The notes under the pieces were generated by a model. The model saw only the letters and a program-made list of their open reading frames with translations. It did not search any database and had not been told where the DNA came from. The translations under genes and the position numbers were made by a program. Below are positions 1 to 13,546 of a DNA stretch of 64,000 bases, piece by piece. Source of the DNA: Heterostelium album PN500. Lineage: Eukaryota > Evosea > Eumycetozoa > Acytosteliales > Acytosteliaceae. Within the stretch, counting starts at the first letter, position 1, and every line of letters begins with the position of its first letter. The stretch spans positions 62,857 through 126,856 of the forward strand of contig NW_008805063.1 in the NCBI RefSeq assembly GCF_000004825.1, given 5' to 3'.

Positions 1-2574
1 TTGTGACACGCTTGGCTATCTTCTTGACCTTGACCATCTTGTTGACGTGGAACTCCTTAAAGTCACGGCCATGCTGGAGAATTCCTGCGAGAAACTCTTT
101 GAAACGATTGTCCGACTCTTCTTGCTTCGACTTGATGACTTCGGATCGCGACGTGGAAGATCGCTTCATCTTGCCACTGGGATGAGCCGACGAACCGGCA
201 CCCAGTCTACCTCCGGAGCTGGACACACTATTCTCCAACGATAGCTCTAACAACTCCATTCTCATCTTCTTTTGTAGATCCAACATATTGAGCTGCTTCA
301 ACTCTATGGTCAGTTGCATTCTTTGGTTGTCATCGACCATCGGCTGTTGCAACAGATCTTTTAGCTCTTCAATTCTTTGAGTCATTCTCGACTTTATGTA
401 GACTTCTTCGTTTTCTTTGAGAAATTGATACTCTAGTGGTAGAGGTTTCAATGTGTCAATGGAAGACAGTACATATTGTGGAGGTGGTTGTGTGACTTGG
501 ACCACTGCGCCAGCAGAGGAAGCAGTTGATGCCTGCTGGACTTGTGGAGGATTGAAGCTAACCTGTAAAAAAGCCGGGATTGGTATGGAGTTGATAGATG
601 GAGGTGGTGGTGAATAGATCATTGGTATAGACGCCGGTCCTGCTGAATTGGCGTTAATGGTACCGTTGGCAACGATCTGCGTGCCAGTGGAAATTGGTGA
701 GGTCATTGTTGGTGTGGCAGCACCAGCCATTCCAGTTGTCGGTATACCAGATAATTGACCTACAACTTGTTGAGGCAATTGTTGTTGCTGCTGCTGCTGT
801 GGTTGCTGCTGCTGACCTATAACTTGTGGTGCTAGCTGCTGTGGTTTCATTACCTGAGTGGGTTGTTGCTGTTGTTGTAGTTGTTGGCCAATCTGAGTAA
901 CATTAGCATTGGGTGCACCAGCCGTTTGAATGGGAGCGCTAACAATGGGAGATTGCATTGTCCTCTGAGGTGTCTGAGATGGAATTGTCTTTTTTGGTAG
1001 ATTCAAAGAATTTGCTAGATCCTGCGGGAACGGATCAGGAGGCATACCCTTTTGAAACTGACCTATCGAAGTTGATATACATCTGTATGCCTTTACCTGT
1101 AGTTTTAACAACTCCATTTGCTCTGGTGTAATTAATATTGTAGATGGATCTTGTTTTGCTCTCATCTGTTGTTGTTGTTGCTGTTGCTGTTGCTGCTGTT
1201 GTTGTTGTCGTTGCTGCTGCAAGAGCTGTTGTTGAGGATTCATTAATTGTTGTGGTTGTTGAGGTTGCTGTTGTGTTGGAATTTGTTGTTGTTGTACTTG
1301 TTGCTGGAATATATTGTTATTTACACCGGAAGTCTGTGGCAATGCTGTGGAAGTACCGCTAGTTGATTGTTGTTGTTGTGGATATGGCTGTGGCTGTTGT
1401 TGTGCTACTTGTTGTGGTTGTTGTTGTACTTGTTGTTGAACTAATTGTGATTGTGGAGGTGTTTGCATATGTGTTTGTTGAATTTGAGGTGATGCTGCTG
1501 ATGCCAATGGCATTTGATTCGATGGTTGCGAGGCAAGAGTTGGTGACTTTACGTTTGCCTGATAGGCTTTAACTAAATTTGCATGTTGCTTGGAGACTCT
1601 GTTTACAATTTCATTTTGTTCAGATGTGTATTGATGTACTGACTTTTGACCCTTTAATACAAATAATAACTGTTGATACTTTTTATCGGTGATATCCGCC
1701 ACTGTTCTTTGATGATTATCTAAACTCTATTATAGATGTAATTGAAAAAAAAAAAAAGTTAACAAATGGTTGTGGTTGGTAGTAATAAATAAACTTACTT
1801 GATATAAATCCATTATTTGTTCTTTTGTTAATTGTAAAACTGTGATTGGTGCACCCTTTTGTTGTTGTTGAGCTTGTTGTTGTTGCTGTTGAGCTTGTTG
1901 CATTTGTTGAATTTGTTGTGGTGTCGGTTGTTGCTGTTGTTGTGGTACCTGTTGTGGCTGTTGTTGTGCGGATAGTTGTTGTTGTTGCGCTTGCTGTTGT
2001 TGTGCTTGCTGTTGATTGGCAGCTGCAGCCAGATATGCGTTGTATTGTTGTGGATTCTTCATCATTTGTGTCAAAATGGGTGATGATATAGGTGGAGTCT
2101 GTGAGGTTTGAGTTTGTGGCGAAGTCTGTTGTTGTGAGGCTTGTGGGGGTTGGTTTGGTAGTGGTTGCTGTTGTTGTGGTGGAAGACCAACGTTTGTAGG
2201 TGAATTTGTATTCATCTTGCCCATCATCATCTGTTGTTGAATTAATTGTTGCTGTTGCTGCTTTTGCTGTTGTAGCATAAGATGATGTTGCTGCTGTTGT
2301 TGTTGAGCTGCCGCTGCCTGTTGTTGTGCCGCCACTTGTTGTTGTTGTTGTTGCTGCTGTTGCTGTTGATTATTTGTTTGTTGTTGTTGTGTTGTTGTTT
2401 GTTGAGATGCAACTTGTTGTTGTGCCTGCTGGAATTGATTGGTAATTTGTGATTCAATTCCAGTCATCATGTAATTTTGTTGTGGATTCTGTTGTTGTTG
2501 TTGCTGATGCTGAGCTTGTTGTTGAGCCTGTTGCTGCTGCTGAGCTTGTTGCTGCTGTTGAGCTTGCTGTTGTA

Positions 2575-2671
<97 letters not shown>

Positions 2672-3022
2672 TAGTTGATTAACTTGCTGTTGTTGTTGTA
2701 GCTGATTAGCTTGCTGCTGTTGCTGTTGTTGTTGTTGCAACATCTGAAGTAACTGTATATTATTATTTTGTTGTTGAGCAACATTAACATTCATCTGATT
2801 GTCTGCGGATTGAGGTTGTTGTTGTTGCTGTAGTTGATTAGCTTGCTGTTGCTGCATCTGTTTCTGCTGTTGCTGTTGCTGTAACATCTGCATTTGTAGA
2901 TAATGTTGATACTGATTGTATTGCTCTGTATTTCCATTCACAGCAGGATTGCCATTTGCAGCCACCAAACCAGAGGGAATCGATGTTTGATTCGGTTGTT
3001 GCATTTGATTGCTATTCATCAT
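1..3022 (-). CDS. BRM/BRG1-type SNF2 chromatin-remodelling ATPase, N-terminal part (partial)
   Basis: Two exons are visible: 1799-3022 (start ATG ATG at 3022) and 1-1726, joined in phase 0 across an intron with a GTAAGT donor and TAG acceptor. The gene continues past the left edge, so the helicase domain is outside the window. The first exon is almost all Gln/Asn-rich. The second holds a QLQ domain near 1075-1145 (TPEQMELLKLQVKAYRCIS), a helical segment with TQRIEELKDLL and IELKQLNMLDLQKK, then an HSA domain near 2-110 (RFKEFLAGILQHGRDFKEFH). The QLQ-then-HSA order is diagnostic of the SWI/SNF ATPase (SMARCA2/4, Brahma). HSA binds nuclear actin-related proteins; the complex slides or evicts nucleosomes in the nucleus. 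The polyQ expansion is typical of dictyostelids. Identification is strong; which dictyostelid paralogue it is cannot be told here. Confidence 0.88.
2575..2672. repeat. Hexanucleotide (CTGTTG)n microsatellite coding polyglutamine
   Basis: A nearly pure CTGTTG repeat (CAACAG on the coding strand) in exon 1 of the BRM-like gene. It encodes an uninterrupted polyGln run of about 30 residues using alternating CAA and CAG codons. It is flanked by less pure Gln tracts. Confidence 0.9.
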
Positions 3023-4438
3023 AGTATATCAATATCAACAATCAATCAATCAACAATCAATCTATAAATATATATTAAATTTAATACTACATATAAAATA
3101 TTAATAATACATATAAATAATATAATATAATTTAAAGATTAGTAAATATTGTGTTATGTGTCTACTTTTTTAAAATTAAAATAAATTATGTAAAAACAAT
3201 TATATATAAATAAGATGAGTATGAATAAAGTTAAAGATAGATAAGATATATAGATGATAAAATAAAAAATGTTAAAACTTGGATGTGTTTTTAAAATAGA
3301 TGATGTTTGTTATGCTGTTTTGTGTTTTTAAAGTTATTTTTAAAAATAGGTAATAGTATAGACAAGATGACGAACTTCACCACTATGTGGAGTCTATAGT
3401 GGTGAAGGTTAGGTTATCAGCAAATCTACAAGTGAAAAGAGGGTTTGGTTCAATTATATTGTTATTGTAAGTTTGAAAAAAAACAAACAAAAATACAAAT
3501 TAATGATATACTATACGGGGATATATTTTAAATCGATTTTTAAATCGATAAAGAGGTTGTTTTTTTAATTAAATAAAAAACTTGTGTTGTTTTGTTTGTT
3601 TTGCTTGTTTTATTTAATCAATTATATTAACATGATACACAACCAAACAAAAAAGATGTTCAGAAAAAAAAAAAAAAAACACAATTATAAAAATAAAAAA
3701 TTTAAAGAGAGGAGAGTTGCACCTACACAATAATAGTAAGTTAAAGTTATTATTATCATTAATGTATATCCCTGTGTTTTTCTAATAATTTATGATAATA
3801 TGACTAAGCTTGGTTATTGGATATTTAATTGATTAAAAAATTTAAATTAATTTTGAATTTTGGTTGTCTAACTGTTGTTGTTGTTTGTTGTTTTAAATTT
3901 TTTATGTTCTTTTTTTTTTTTTTTGTTTTTTTCTATCAATAAACTAGCGCACTGGTTTTTTTTATATGGAATAAAATTTTTTTAACACACATTGAGAAAA
4001 AATTAAAAAAAAAAATTAAAAAATTAAAAAAAATTAAAAATTAAAAAAAATAACCCCCTCATTATCATATTAATTATTTGTAGAATAATGATAATTAAGT
4101 TTATTTATAGAATGAACATATCATTAATCTAAATTGATTAACCAAAAAAGTTAAATGAATATCATTTTTGTAACGGATAAATTTTGTCTAAAAATGGATG
4201 TGCATCTCGTAGATCAATTTGATTTGATTTGTTGTTTGATGAAAAAAAGATCAGACTCTGAGTGGTCACACGTCAAAAGTTGAAAGAACGGGATTATTTA
4301 TTTTATTTTAATAATTTTTTATTTTATTTTTATTTTAATATTTAAAAGAGAAGTTTTGGTGGATGGTTAGTTTGATAAAGTTTGAAGGATGGCTTGTTGT
4401 TTGTGATTGAAATGTTTTATACAGACTTATTATTATTA
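3023..4438. other. Intergenic region with one hairpin
   Basis: AT-rich spacer between the BRM-like promoter and the 3' end of the protease gene (both minus strand). No coding signal seen. It contains a hairpin at 3375-3407 (12-bp perfect stem, 9-nt loop) and several A/T homopolymer runs. The part nearest 3023 should be the BRM-like promoter and 5' UTR. Confidence 0.6.
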
Positions 4439-6753
4439 TTAATGGAATAAGATAAATAAGACTATACATATCATCATAAGTAAAGGATTACTTCGTTTGA
4501 TTTTAGCTAAATTCAGTTGAATATCATCATTTTGATTACTCTCTAATTGATGTGGATTGACGGAAAGATAATAATAATTAAAAAAATTAGAATATTATTA
4601 ATAATAATAAAATATGATAATAACTTACTGCATGGAATGGTAACTGCTTCTTTAACTAATTTTAGTTTTGGATTGACACAATTGTTACAACTATAAGGAT
4701 TACAGACACCTCCATTCTGACGACAGACAAATCCACATTCCACGGTTTTTGATTGGCATGTGTTGTTGAAACACGGTCCGGTGCAGTTGCTACATGCACC
4801 GTGGCTATATTGGATGGCGGTCATTGTGTTGATAAGACCGTAGCCTTGGTAGTTGTCTGGCTCGCTTGTTTGCGTTGATGTTAGAATCGCTTCTTTCACC
4901 ATGGCCGGTGTCCAGTTGGGATGAGCCTCCAAGATGAGTGCGACGGCACCGGCAATCAGTGGCGCCGACAGACTTGTTCCGCTCTGATAGGCGTAGGACG
5001 ACGGCGACTTGGAGTCAGCGGCGAAACTGAGCAGTCCATTCGCCACAACCTCTGGCTTGACACGACCGTCTGCCGTTGGACCGACAGCACTGAACGATGC
5101 CACCTGTCCAAACTTGTCGACCGCACCAACTGTGATGCAACGCTTGCTATCGGCGGGTGGTGACAATCCATAGACACCATTGTTTCCACTCGAGATTACA
5201 ACAACGACACCCTTGCCAGTTGCAATATCGACTGCCTTTGAAATGGCAGAGTCACCTGTCAAATCCCAATACTTGTACCATTCATTGTAGCCAAGCGAAG
5301 CAGTTACCACATCAACGCCCTGACTCTCTCCCCATTCCAATGCCGAAATAAAGTAATCCTCTTCAACAGGTATCTCTTTTGAAACTATTTCCTATTTTAG
5401 ATTGGAATTATTAATAAAAGAAAAAATTGTTAATAAATAAAAATAACAAAAACATGTAAAAGGTTCTTCACTAATTAGTTGTTTCATAATAGTCAATCAT
5501 TTTTGATGGATATGGATGGATAGTTTCTATATAGTTTATGATTTACAGTTTTAGCTAATAGATAGTTAGCATTGTAGGCAGCACCAATCATTTTACCAGG
5601 TTGATAAGCAGCAAGATTCGATAGAATATAAGTTCCATGTGAGTTTTGTGGATCTGTAAGTTTGAAAATAATAAAATGATAAGTTAAGATTAGATTTATA
5701 TTGAATGATTATTTTTTTTTTATGCTTACCTCCTAATGGACCTTGTGTTTCACTTGTATTATCAATGAAATTATGTTCACCAACGATCTTACAGTTTTTC
5801 AAAGATTCATGATCTTTGTAGAATCCTGTATCCAAAATTAAAATGGTAACACCTTTTCCTGTATATCCATTTGTGTGTGCCTATTTAATATATTAGTTGG
5901 TTAATTAAAAGTTAAGAATTAATATAAAATAAATATATTTAACAATACAAAATAACAAATGATTGTTACTTACGTCAATAATATTGATTTGTGATAGTTG
6001 TTTGAAGGATTGTGCATAGTCAACTCCGTTTACAAGGTTGACAAGATCTTCATTGATCAGTGACTTTGAGGCAGTCAATGGCTTCTGCTCGGAGGAGGTT
6101 GATTTGATTTGACTGACTTCAATTACTTTCAATACGTTTGGTAGCGTTTTGATTCGTTTAACCAGCTTTGAGAGTTCCGCTTCCTTTTCATCGAGAGTCG
6201 AGAGATTGTTGTCAAGTCGCACGGTTATAGATACTGCATTCAACCAATTGGAGCGATGTCTAACACTGATCAACGATGAATCGACGGCGACTACTCTATC
6301 TATATAAATCTGGTTGATTGGCACATCGAAACTATCGATCACATAGTCGGCTGACGACTTTGAATTGCTGTTCTGGTAGATGTTCTTCAGTGCGCCGACG
6401 GCATGCTCGGAACGTGAGCTTCTTCTCGACAGCGATTGTTGGTTCAGATTTATTGTGGTGGTCGAGTTGGCTGTAGTTTTCTTCTTGTCTGTAAAGTACA
6501 CCCAGAGATTGACGTGGTCAATCGATGACTTTTGACTGTTGCCAACGTTGAATGGCGAAACAATGTCGTGTGAATACGGATTGATTTTGACCTTTTCTTT
6601 TTGCAATTGGATAGCGCGACTGACAAATTCATCATCGGCGATAGCATCTTGAGATGAAGCATCAGCACGAACCGATACCGTACTGAAAAGAACCAACACC
6701 AACAACAACTTTATCATAATACTAATCGATATTGGATATCTGTGAATTATCAT
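4439..6753 (-). CDS. Secreted subtilisin-like serine protease (S8 family)
   Basis: Five exons: 5974-6753, 5730-5880, 5547-5653, 4629-5391, 4439-4542, giving about 634 aa. The start at 6753 is the first in-frame ATG and has an A-rich context; an internal ATG at 6717 also begins a good signal peptide (MIKLLLVLVLFSTVSVRADA). After the signal peptide and an inhibitor-like prodomain comes the catalytic domain with the complete triad: Asp277 (ILDTG), His316 (NSHGTY) and Ser486 (SGTSLSAP), plus oxyanion Asn416 (SSGNNG). A Cys-rich stretch follows (about residues 545-585). The short last exon adds a hydrophobic end (LLMMICIVLFILFH) that could anchor the protein or simply be poorly predicted. Likely a secreted or lysosomal endoprotease. 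It looks intact; the last exon is the least certain part. Confidence 0.85.
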
Positions 6754-7413
6754 TTTTATCAACTATTAACAAAATAATAAATGATTCTAAATATTATTAT
6801 TATTTATTCATTTATCTTTTATTTATTTTATTTTATTTTCTATTAATTATTTGTTTGTAAAGATATATATCTTTATAATTTAGTTATAAGAAAAGAATGA
6901 AATTCAATTGTATATCTTAATTATTGTCGTTTTGATAATGTGTAACTTGTTCATTTCCAAACAACACCTGTTGTGTTTTTTTTTTTGTTAACATTGCAAA
7001 TATTACTAAATAATTATTATTATTTTTAGTAAAAGAACACCACTATTACTACTCTATGAATAACAATTGCATATCTTTTTTAAGTAATAATTATAATTTA
7101 GATTTAAATATTAAAAAATTCAATAATAATATATGTGTGTGTGTTGTTTTTATTTACTATTTCCACACCAACAAATAATTTCATTGTTTAATTTATCTCT
7201 AAATTATTTTTTTACTCGATTTGATTTAACAAAAAAAAAAAAAATTTATTTTGAATTTCATTTAATTTAATTGCTTACGTATATCATAATTATAACCTCA
7301 TCATCATCAATTATTTACTTATAATATTAAAATTGTTGATATTTACGTATAGAATAGATACTAATTGATATACGTATATATTAATTTAAAATTAGATTAA
7401 AAAAAAATAAAAA
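6754..7413. other. Divergent promoter region
   Basis: AT-rich spacer between the divergently transcribed protease and DUF4536 genes. It should carry both promoters. I see T- and A-runs but no clear single TATA box, and no coding signal. Confidence 0.6.
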
Positions 7414-7680
7414 ATGAATAAGCAAAATGAAAATACAACAACGACAACAACAACGATAACAAAAGATTTAGAAGAATGTAAAGTATGTCATGCGCTGAGT
7501 GGATCTATCATTAGTGGTGCAGGAATCTACTCGTTACTACTCAGAAACAGACATCCAGAGAATAGAGTGTGGCTATCAGTGGTGGGTGCCACTACATTAT
7601 CGTTTGGACTCTACTGGTTTGCCGAGCCACATCTATTGGAAAGAGGATTGATTAAAACACCACTAAGAATTAATAAATAG
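7414..7680 (+). CDS. Small DUF4536 (DMAC1/TMEM261-like) membrane protein
   Basis: Single exon of 88 aa. After a Thr-rich start there is CKVCHALSGSIISGAGIY, a Cys pair running into a hydrophobic segment, which resembles the DUF4536 signature (C-x2-C followed by a Gly-rich membrane segment) of distal membrane-arm assembly component 1. A second hydrophobic segment follows (VVGATTLSFGLYWFAEP). Human DMAC1 is an assembly factor of mitochondrial complex I; the same role here is inference from a short match. Two membrane helices and no obvious presequence are what I can see. Confidence 0.55.
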   Translation: MNKQNENTTTTTTTITKDLEECKVCHALSGSIISGAGIYSLLLRNRHPENRVWLSVVGATTLSFGLYWFAEPHLLERGLIKTPLRINK

Positions 7681-8154
7681 TTAAATAATAAACAAATATA
7701 TAATATATAATAACATCATTAAACAACAAAATCTTTATTTGGTTATATATTATAAAGTTGATTCTAAAATCAATATATGAAAACCAATCAAATTCAAACT
7801 TTATCAATGAACATGGTCACATCCACTTTTATTAATTGTTTATAACAATTGTCATTTGATGTTATTCTAAAGAATTATAGTTCAAATTATGATTTTAAAA
7901 CGACATAATGAATCAAAGTATTTCATACAACAAAGATATATAATCATTTCTTAGAGAATATAAATCTTATTTTATAAATTGGTTGAAAAATTTTAAAGGA
8001 GTTTAGGAAACCTAATTGTTATGTGCATTCGGGGAGAAAAAAATTTAAAATAGATTATTTTTTTATGTGACATTAATTTCTGGATTGAGTTTATTTTAGA
8101 ATACCTAATTATGAAGTGTACACTATCTTTAATTTAATTAAATTTAGAAGAACA
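7681..8154. other. Intergenic spacer
   Basis: AT-rich, 474 bp, between two plus-strand genes. It should hold the 3' end of the DUF4536 gene and the promoter of dolichol kinase. No coding or RNA signal seen. Confidence 0.6.
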
Positions 8155-10071
8155 ATGTTAAGACCTAAACAACAATCAAAAAACTCAAATGATAAAGAAA
8201 ATAATTCAAACAAACAACAACCAACTACTAGTAGTAATCTTAAAAAGAATATTATTGATGAGATAAATATTGGTAGTGATAGAAATAAGAGAAGAGGATG
8301 GGTGGAATCAACTATTCTGATCACGTGTTGTCTGTGTGTGTTTGCCAGAGTATGGATGTCGATCGGCTCCGACGTCCAGAGAGGTAGACGTTCGTCACTC
8401 GCACGCTATCCCTCGCTGTTTGAATCGTTCCTACACGTCGAACTACTCCTCACAGTTCTAGTTGCAACCGTGCTACAATATAGCAAGCAGTCCGATTCCA
8501 CCCTTTCTACTGACCTGCTTAAACACTCACGTCAGCTGCTCGGCAACAGTAGCAGCTATGTCGACCTAGGATTACCAATTGCACTAGTACTACTCCCACT
8601 ACTCTATTCATCGATTCACCACTCTCTACCGATGGCAATTGCCAACTCTACTTCTACAGTTGTAGCTATTGAACGACTTCTCTTTGCATCTCTCATATCG
8701 TCATCTACAATTTTCTTTAACATTCTAAAGAGTAGAAGATTAGTCTATCCAATACTAATTACTCTCTTACAATTATTTGTTTATCATCATTTCTTTGGTA
8801 TGAATAATATTACTTAATAATCTCGATATTATTTAAGATTCTTAATACTAAACATAACTATATAATTAATTTCATATATAGGATATCAACTAGTTTGTTA
8901 TATATTTTTGTATCTATTGATACAGTTTGTTGGTACAAAAAGTTTGTTGACAATGTTTAGTGGTAGTTTTACGGTTGGAGAAGCATCGATTGTTGCACAA
9001 CTGGTAGGTGCATTCTTGGTTGAATCGTTTTGGTACTTGATCAACAGTAATGGATTGTTTGAATTCAGTAATAATTACTTTGAAGTAACCGATCAACAAG
9101 TTATTTTGAATACAGTATTCATTTTAGCGTTGGGAACTCTCTTGATTACTACACTGACATCCCCACTGGTTGAAACGATACGTCAACCTTATCACGGACA
9201 ATCTTTAACATCGAAATCGGTGATTGCATTCTATGTTGTAACAGTATCGATCATTTTTTTCATTCTAATGCCAACACTTACATTGTTAAACAATGGATCA
9301 AACATATTCCTCTGGCTGCTAAACTATCTATTGTCAAGTTCTGGCTCAAGAATACTATTAATTGGTTATTGGGTTGTACTATTATCATTTACGATATTCT
9401 ATTTCGATCCTAATGCAATTGCTAACAATAAGAATATACCAAACATTATCATTCGAAAGTACTTTCATTTGTTGGCGATTGTCATGTTTGTTCCTGGCAT
9501 TGTATTGCAACTACATTTCATGGTGCTTAGCTTTGCCATTGCAATTAGTGCATTGGTGTTGGTGGAACTATTGAAATACGGTAGAGTACCACCACTCGCC
9601 ACTCAACTATCTACCTATATGGATTCATTCTTGGATTCTCGTGACTCTGGTGTGATCACACTCACCCATATCTACCTACTTTTAGGCTGTTCAATACCGG
9701 CAATCACTTGTTTCTTCTTTGAAAGCAGCACTGCTATCAATACAAGTCATCTACATCCTCTGTCTGCACTCTCTGGTTTACTAACCATCGGTGTCGGTGA
9801 CAGTTTGGCATCACTTGTCGGAACCAAGTTTGGCAGAACCAAATGGTTCGGTACCTCTAAATCTATTGAAGGTACACTCGGTGGTATCATATCTACATTC
9901 ACAGCTGGTGTAATACTACTCATCGCAATACAACCAACATCTGCTACATTGTTCAGTGATGTAATCAAACTACTGATCGCTTCATTCCTAAGTGGAATAC
10001 TAGAAGCATCCACTACACAAATCGATAATATAATACTACCAATCATATTCTTTTCATTACTAAACTGTTAA
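8155..10071 (+). CDS. dolk: Dolichol kinase
   Basis: Two exons, 8155-8797 and 8882-10071, joined across an 84-bp intron in phase 1 (FFG|YQLVCYIF), giving about 610 aa. The ATG at 8155 is the first one in frame. The protein is hydrophobic with many membrane helices. The C-terminal third carries the CTP-dependent lipid kinase features of SEC59/DOLK: IIRKYFHLLAIVMFVPGI, a loop with SFLDSRDSG, then TIGVGDSLASLVGTKFGR and SIEGTLGG. It would phosphorylate dolichol with CTP in the ER membrane to make dolichyl phosphate for N-glycosylation and GPI anchors. The C-terminal motifs are clear; the N-terminal half is poorly conserved, as is usual for the family. Confidence 0.87.
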
Positions 10072-10282
10072 AAAAACAATGTTCTAAAAATGATAACAAT
10101 ATATAATTAAACAAAAAATAAATAAAAGAAGATATCTTTTTTTTTTAAAAAAAAATAAAAATATATATTACTATTATATTAAATAGTTTTATTTTATTTA
10201 TATTATATTTAGTTTAATTCTACTCTTACACACATTTACAACACTATACATTTTAAATCTGATTTGTTCCTAAATCATTGAT

Positions 10283-10685
10283 TTACTCCTTGAGGTATGA
10301 TCCACTGTGAATCTTGTGATAGAAACCAGCAGAGGTATTTGGAGCAATAAGTTTTGGTGCATCATTATTCATAAATAACATTTGAGTCTTTCTTGTTAAA
10401 CTAAATATTTAAATAAAAAAGAAAAAGAAAATAAAAGTATTAATATCTTTTGACAACTTTAAACTTTATATTGAATCTATTTACCTAAGATCATTATGAG
10501 TAGACATTGTTCTTACACCAAAACCAACGGTGAAAGCAGCGGCAGTACCAAGGATAACATAGAGTGGAACCAACTATTTTTATTTAGATTGTCCAAGTGC
10601 AATGGATTAATTAATATTTACATAATAACTTCAAATGCTTTCCTAATTTATAAAGACTTACAGAAGCATCAAAACGTGGAGCCAT
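10283..10685 (-). CDS. Small B12D/NDUFA4 (MLRQ)-like mitochondrial protein
   Basis: Three short exons, 10662-10685, 10485-10573 and 10283-10400, give an open frame of 76 aa (24+89+118 nt, 77 codons with stop). All junctions are canonical. The protein starts MAPRFDAS, has one membrane segment (LVPLYVILGTAAAFTVGFGV), then RTMSTHNDLSLTRK and a soluble tail ending GSYLKE. A short N-terminus, one helix, then an Asn/Asp-x-Ser-Lys-like motif matches the B12D/NDUFA4 family of small inner-membrane proteins of complex I or IV. The gene is certain enough from its splicing; the family assignment is a pattern match only. Confidence 0.6.
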
Positions 10686-13546
10686 TTTATTATTTGTTTA
10701 AAATTGTTTATAATTTGATAAAAAGAAAATAGTATTTATATATGGATATATTTATTTGAATGAAATATATGTGAATGTGAATGTGAAATTGTTTAACAGA
10801 ACAGATTGAGTTTTGAATTTATATTCTAATACTATTAATTAATATTATTTTAAATTAAATTTAAATAAATTGAAAATGATTTTGGAAATTGATTGGAGGT
10901 GTTAACATTAATGAGTTGAGTTATTCAAATTCAATGTGTTGTTGATGTTTTATTTTATTTGTATTATTAGTAAATCAACAACATACCACCACAACCACAT
11001 TTTTACCACCATTTTTTTTTACTTTCAATAATGAATATCAATTGAATCTTGAACCAAACAAACAAACAATAATTTACTTTAGATAATATCCAATTCGTAT
11101 AAGTTGTAACTTTTAAACTGATAAACTTTTTTTTTGGTTTTTTTCCTAATTAATTTATTTCTCATTGTTAAAGGAGGGGTGTCTTGCTTGATTTTGGATC
11201 AATCCATTACAATTATCATTAGAACTGTTCTTTTTATTGATATTTTTAAATTGAATTGAATTAATTAAATTCCCCATAAATTTCAACTTTTATAGAAAAA
11301 AAAAAAGTTAATTAAAAAATTAATTTAACTTTTTGATGGTTACCCCACACCAATTGTGGTTTACAAAACCAGCCCAATCAAAAAAAAAAAATTAAAAATA
11401 TCTTTTTTTTATGGTTTCAAATTAAAAGAAATTTAAAGACTTATAATCTATCATAGTACAAGTCCTACTTGAAGAAAAAAAAAAAAACAATATTATTATT
11501 TAATAGAAAATATTGGTTTCAACACCCTCCACGACTCAATACCTAGGCATATACTTTTTCAATTAAATATCTTATCTTCTGAGGTATATGATACAGTCAC
11601 AATAGTATAGAAAACAACAATGTCTTCGGATATACATATTGCAAAACAGATTAAGTAATAATAACGGTACTTTACAATAAAAATAGATCAAATAAATATT
11701 TCGTTGTTATTATAAAAAGTGGATTAAGCTTAATTTATACAGATTATACTTATATAATCTAAATATATAGATTATAAATCCTAATATTTATAGATTATAA
11801 AACTATTTATGATCTAAAAAATATCTTTCTTCATTCCTTTTCCTACTTTTATGATTCTTTTCGAAGGGCTTTATTTGATGGTCGACATTTCAATGTATTT
11901 TTCTTATGAATTTTTTTAAAAAAACATAAAAATCAGTTTTTTCTTTTTGATTTTTTTTAAAATTTTGTGGTGTTGTTAAACATCCTCATTTTATGTGACA
12001 TAAATGCAGATCAAATAGATCATCATCTAACAACTTTCATTGATGCAAATCAATATCCTGTGGAGTAAATAATAGAATGATCGAACATATTATTTTATTC
12101 TAGAACAAAATTAGTAAATATTTTAACTACTATTACTTTCGACTTTTATTGCTGCTACTGTTACTGCTGAATTGAACTTTACTTGTTCAATTTCAATTTC
12201 GTTTCGTCTTTCCATTCATTGTCATAGCATTTAAGATTTATATTATTTACATATTAATTATAGAATAAAAGTATGTATTCAAACAACAATAAAATCTGTA
12301 TAAACATAATAATTATGAATCATATGATACACGTGTTTTATTGTGATTAAACAACAAACAGAAAATATGAAAATTGGTAAAATTACTGGGTAAATTTTTT
12401 TAATTATTAAAATTTAATTCAATTTCAAAAAAAAATTTTTGATTTTTTTATAATTTCATTAAAAAAACACAATACATTTCCAAATTGAATTGAAATGATT
12501 AAACAACAAACAAAAAATCCTTAATCGGTATTAGTTTGCGAAATTTTTTTAATATCTCATTTTTTTAATAAACTACCAAACATTACATTAACAGTAACAT
12601 TATATAATAGCATAGAATTTAAATCAAAGGTAAATTTACAAAAAAAAAAAAAATATCATCATCATCATTATTATCACCAAACATCATTCAATTTAGAAAG
12701 AAACCTCCACATCCACTACCTACCCACACAACAAAAGAACCTTTATTAAAACTCAAGTTTATCATTTATTTAATAAATATAAGTTAATAATATTTATAGT
12801 AATATATAATATATATAATCATCATTCATATATATTTACTTGTGAAACAATAATAATTATTTTCTGTTTTTGAAATAAAAAAATCTTTTTTTTTTGTTTT
12901 AACCCTAAAAACACACAAAATACAAACAAAACCACAACAACAAACAAAATTAAGACAACATACACAATTGTTGCCATTTATTCATTTCACTCTGCATTTT
13001 CATCCATTTAGATAGATAATTTTATCATCAATTAGTTTATATTTTTATCAAGATCTGCATTTAGTTTATTTCATAGATAGTTTTATTTTTTAATACAAAA
13101 AATAATCTTAATCGAAATAAATTGTAAACAATTGTTTTTTTTTTATCTTGTCTTTTTTACTTTGTTCAGTGATTCATTAATTAGATTACATCAACAAAAA
13201 TCGTTTATATTTCAGATACCCGCATAATAGGTTAGCTTAACGTTTTTTTGTTTTGGAATTTTTTTTGTTTTTTTTTTTTATTATAAATTTTAGTTTTTGT
13301 AACATCCTTTTTTCCCAATTTCTTTCCGACGACACAACAACTTGTTTCACTGCAAATCAACAACCATATATTACACTACTACATTGTTTATTCATTAAAG
13401 TATAGTACTTTTTAGTCAGTTGTTTTATTTTTAGTTGAGAAAAACAATTTTTCTATTTTTTTTTTAAAAATAATTAATTTTTTTAATTTTTGCTACCACA
13501 CTCTCCAACCAATCACAAACATCTGCAACAACAAAATAACCCAGAC
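10686..13546. other. Long intergenic region (2.9 kb)
   Basis: Very AT-rich. It contains the divergent upstream regions of the B12D-like gene (minus) and the aspartate aminotransferase gene (plus). Around 11735-11825 there are imperfect repeats of TATAGATTATAAA and related words. A short open stretch near 11975-12067 (about 30 codons) looks mildly protein-like but has no start and no partner exon. No tRNA or other RNA gene seen. Confidence 0.5.

Noticed and set aside
1144-2682. Plus-strand open frames rich in Val, Leu and Ala
   Set aside because: They are antisense shadows of CAA/CAG polyQ codons in the BRM-like gene.
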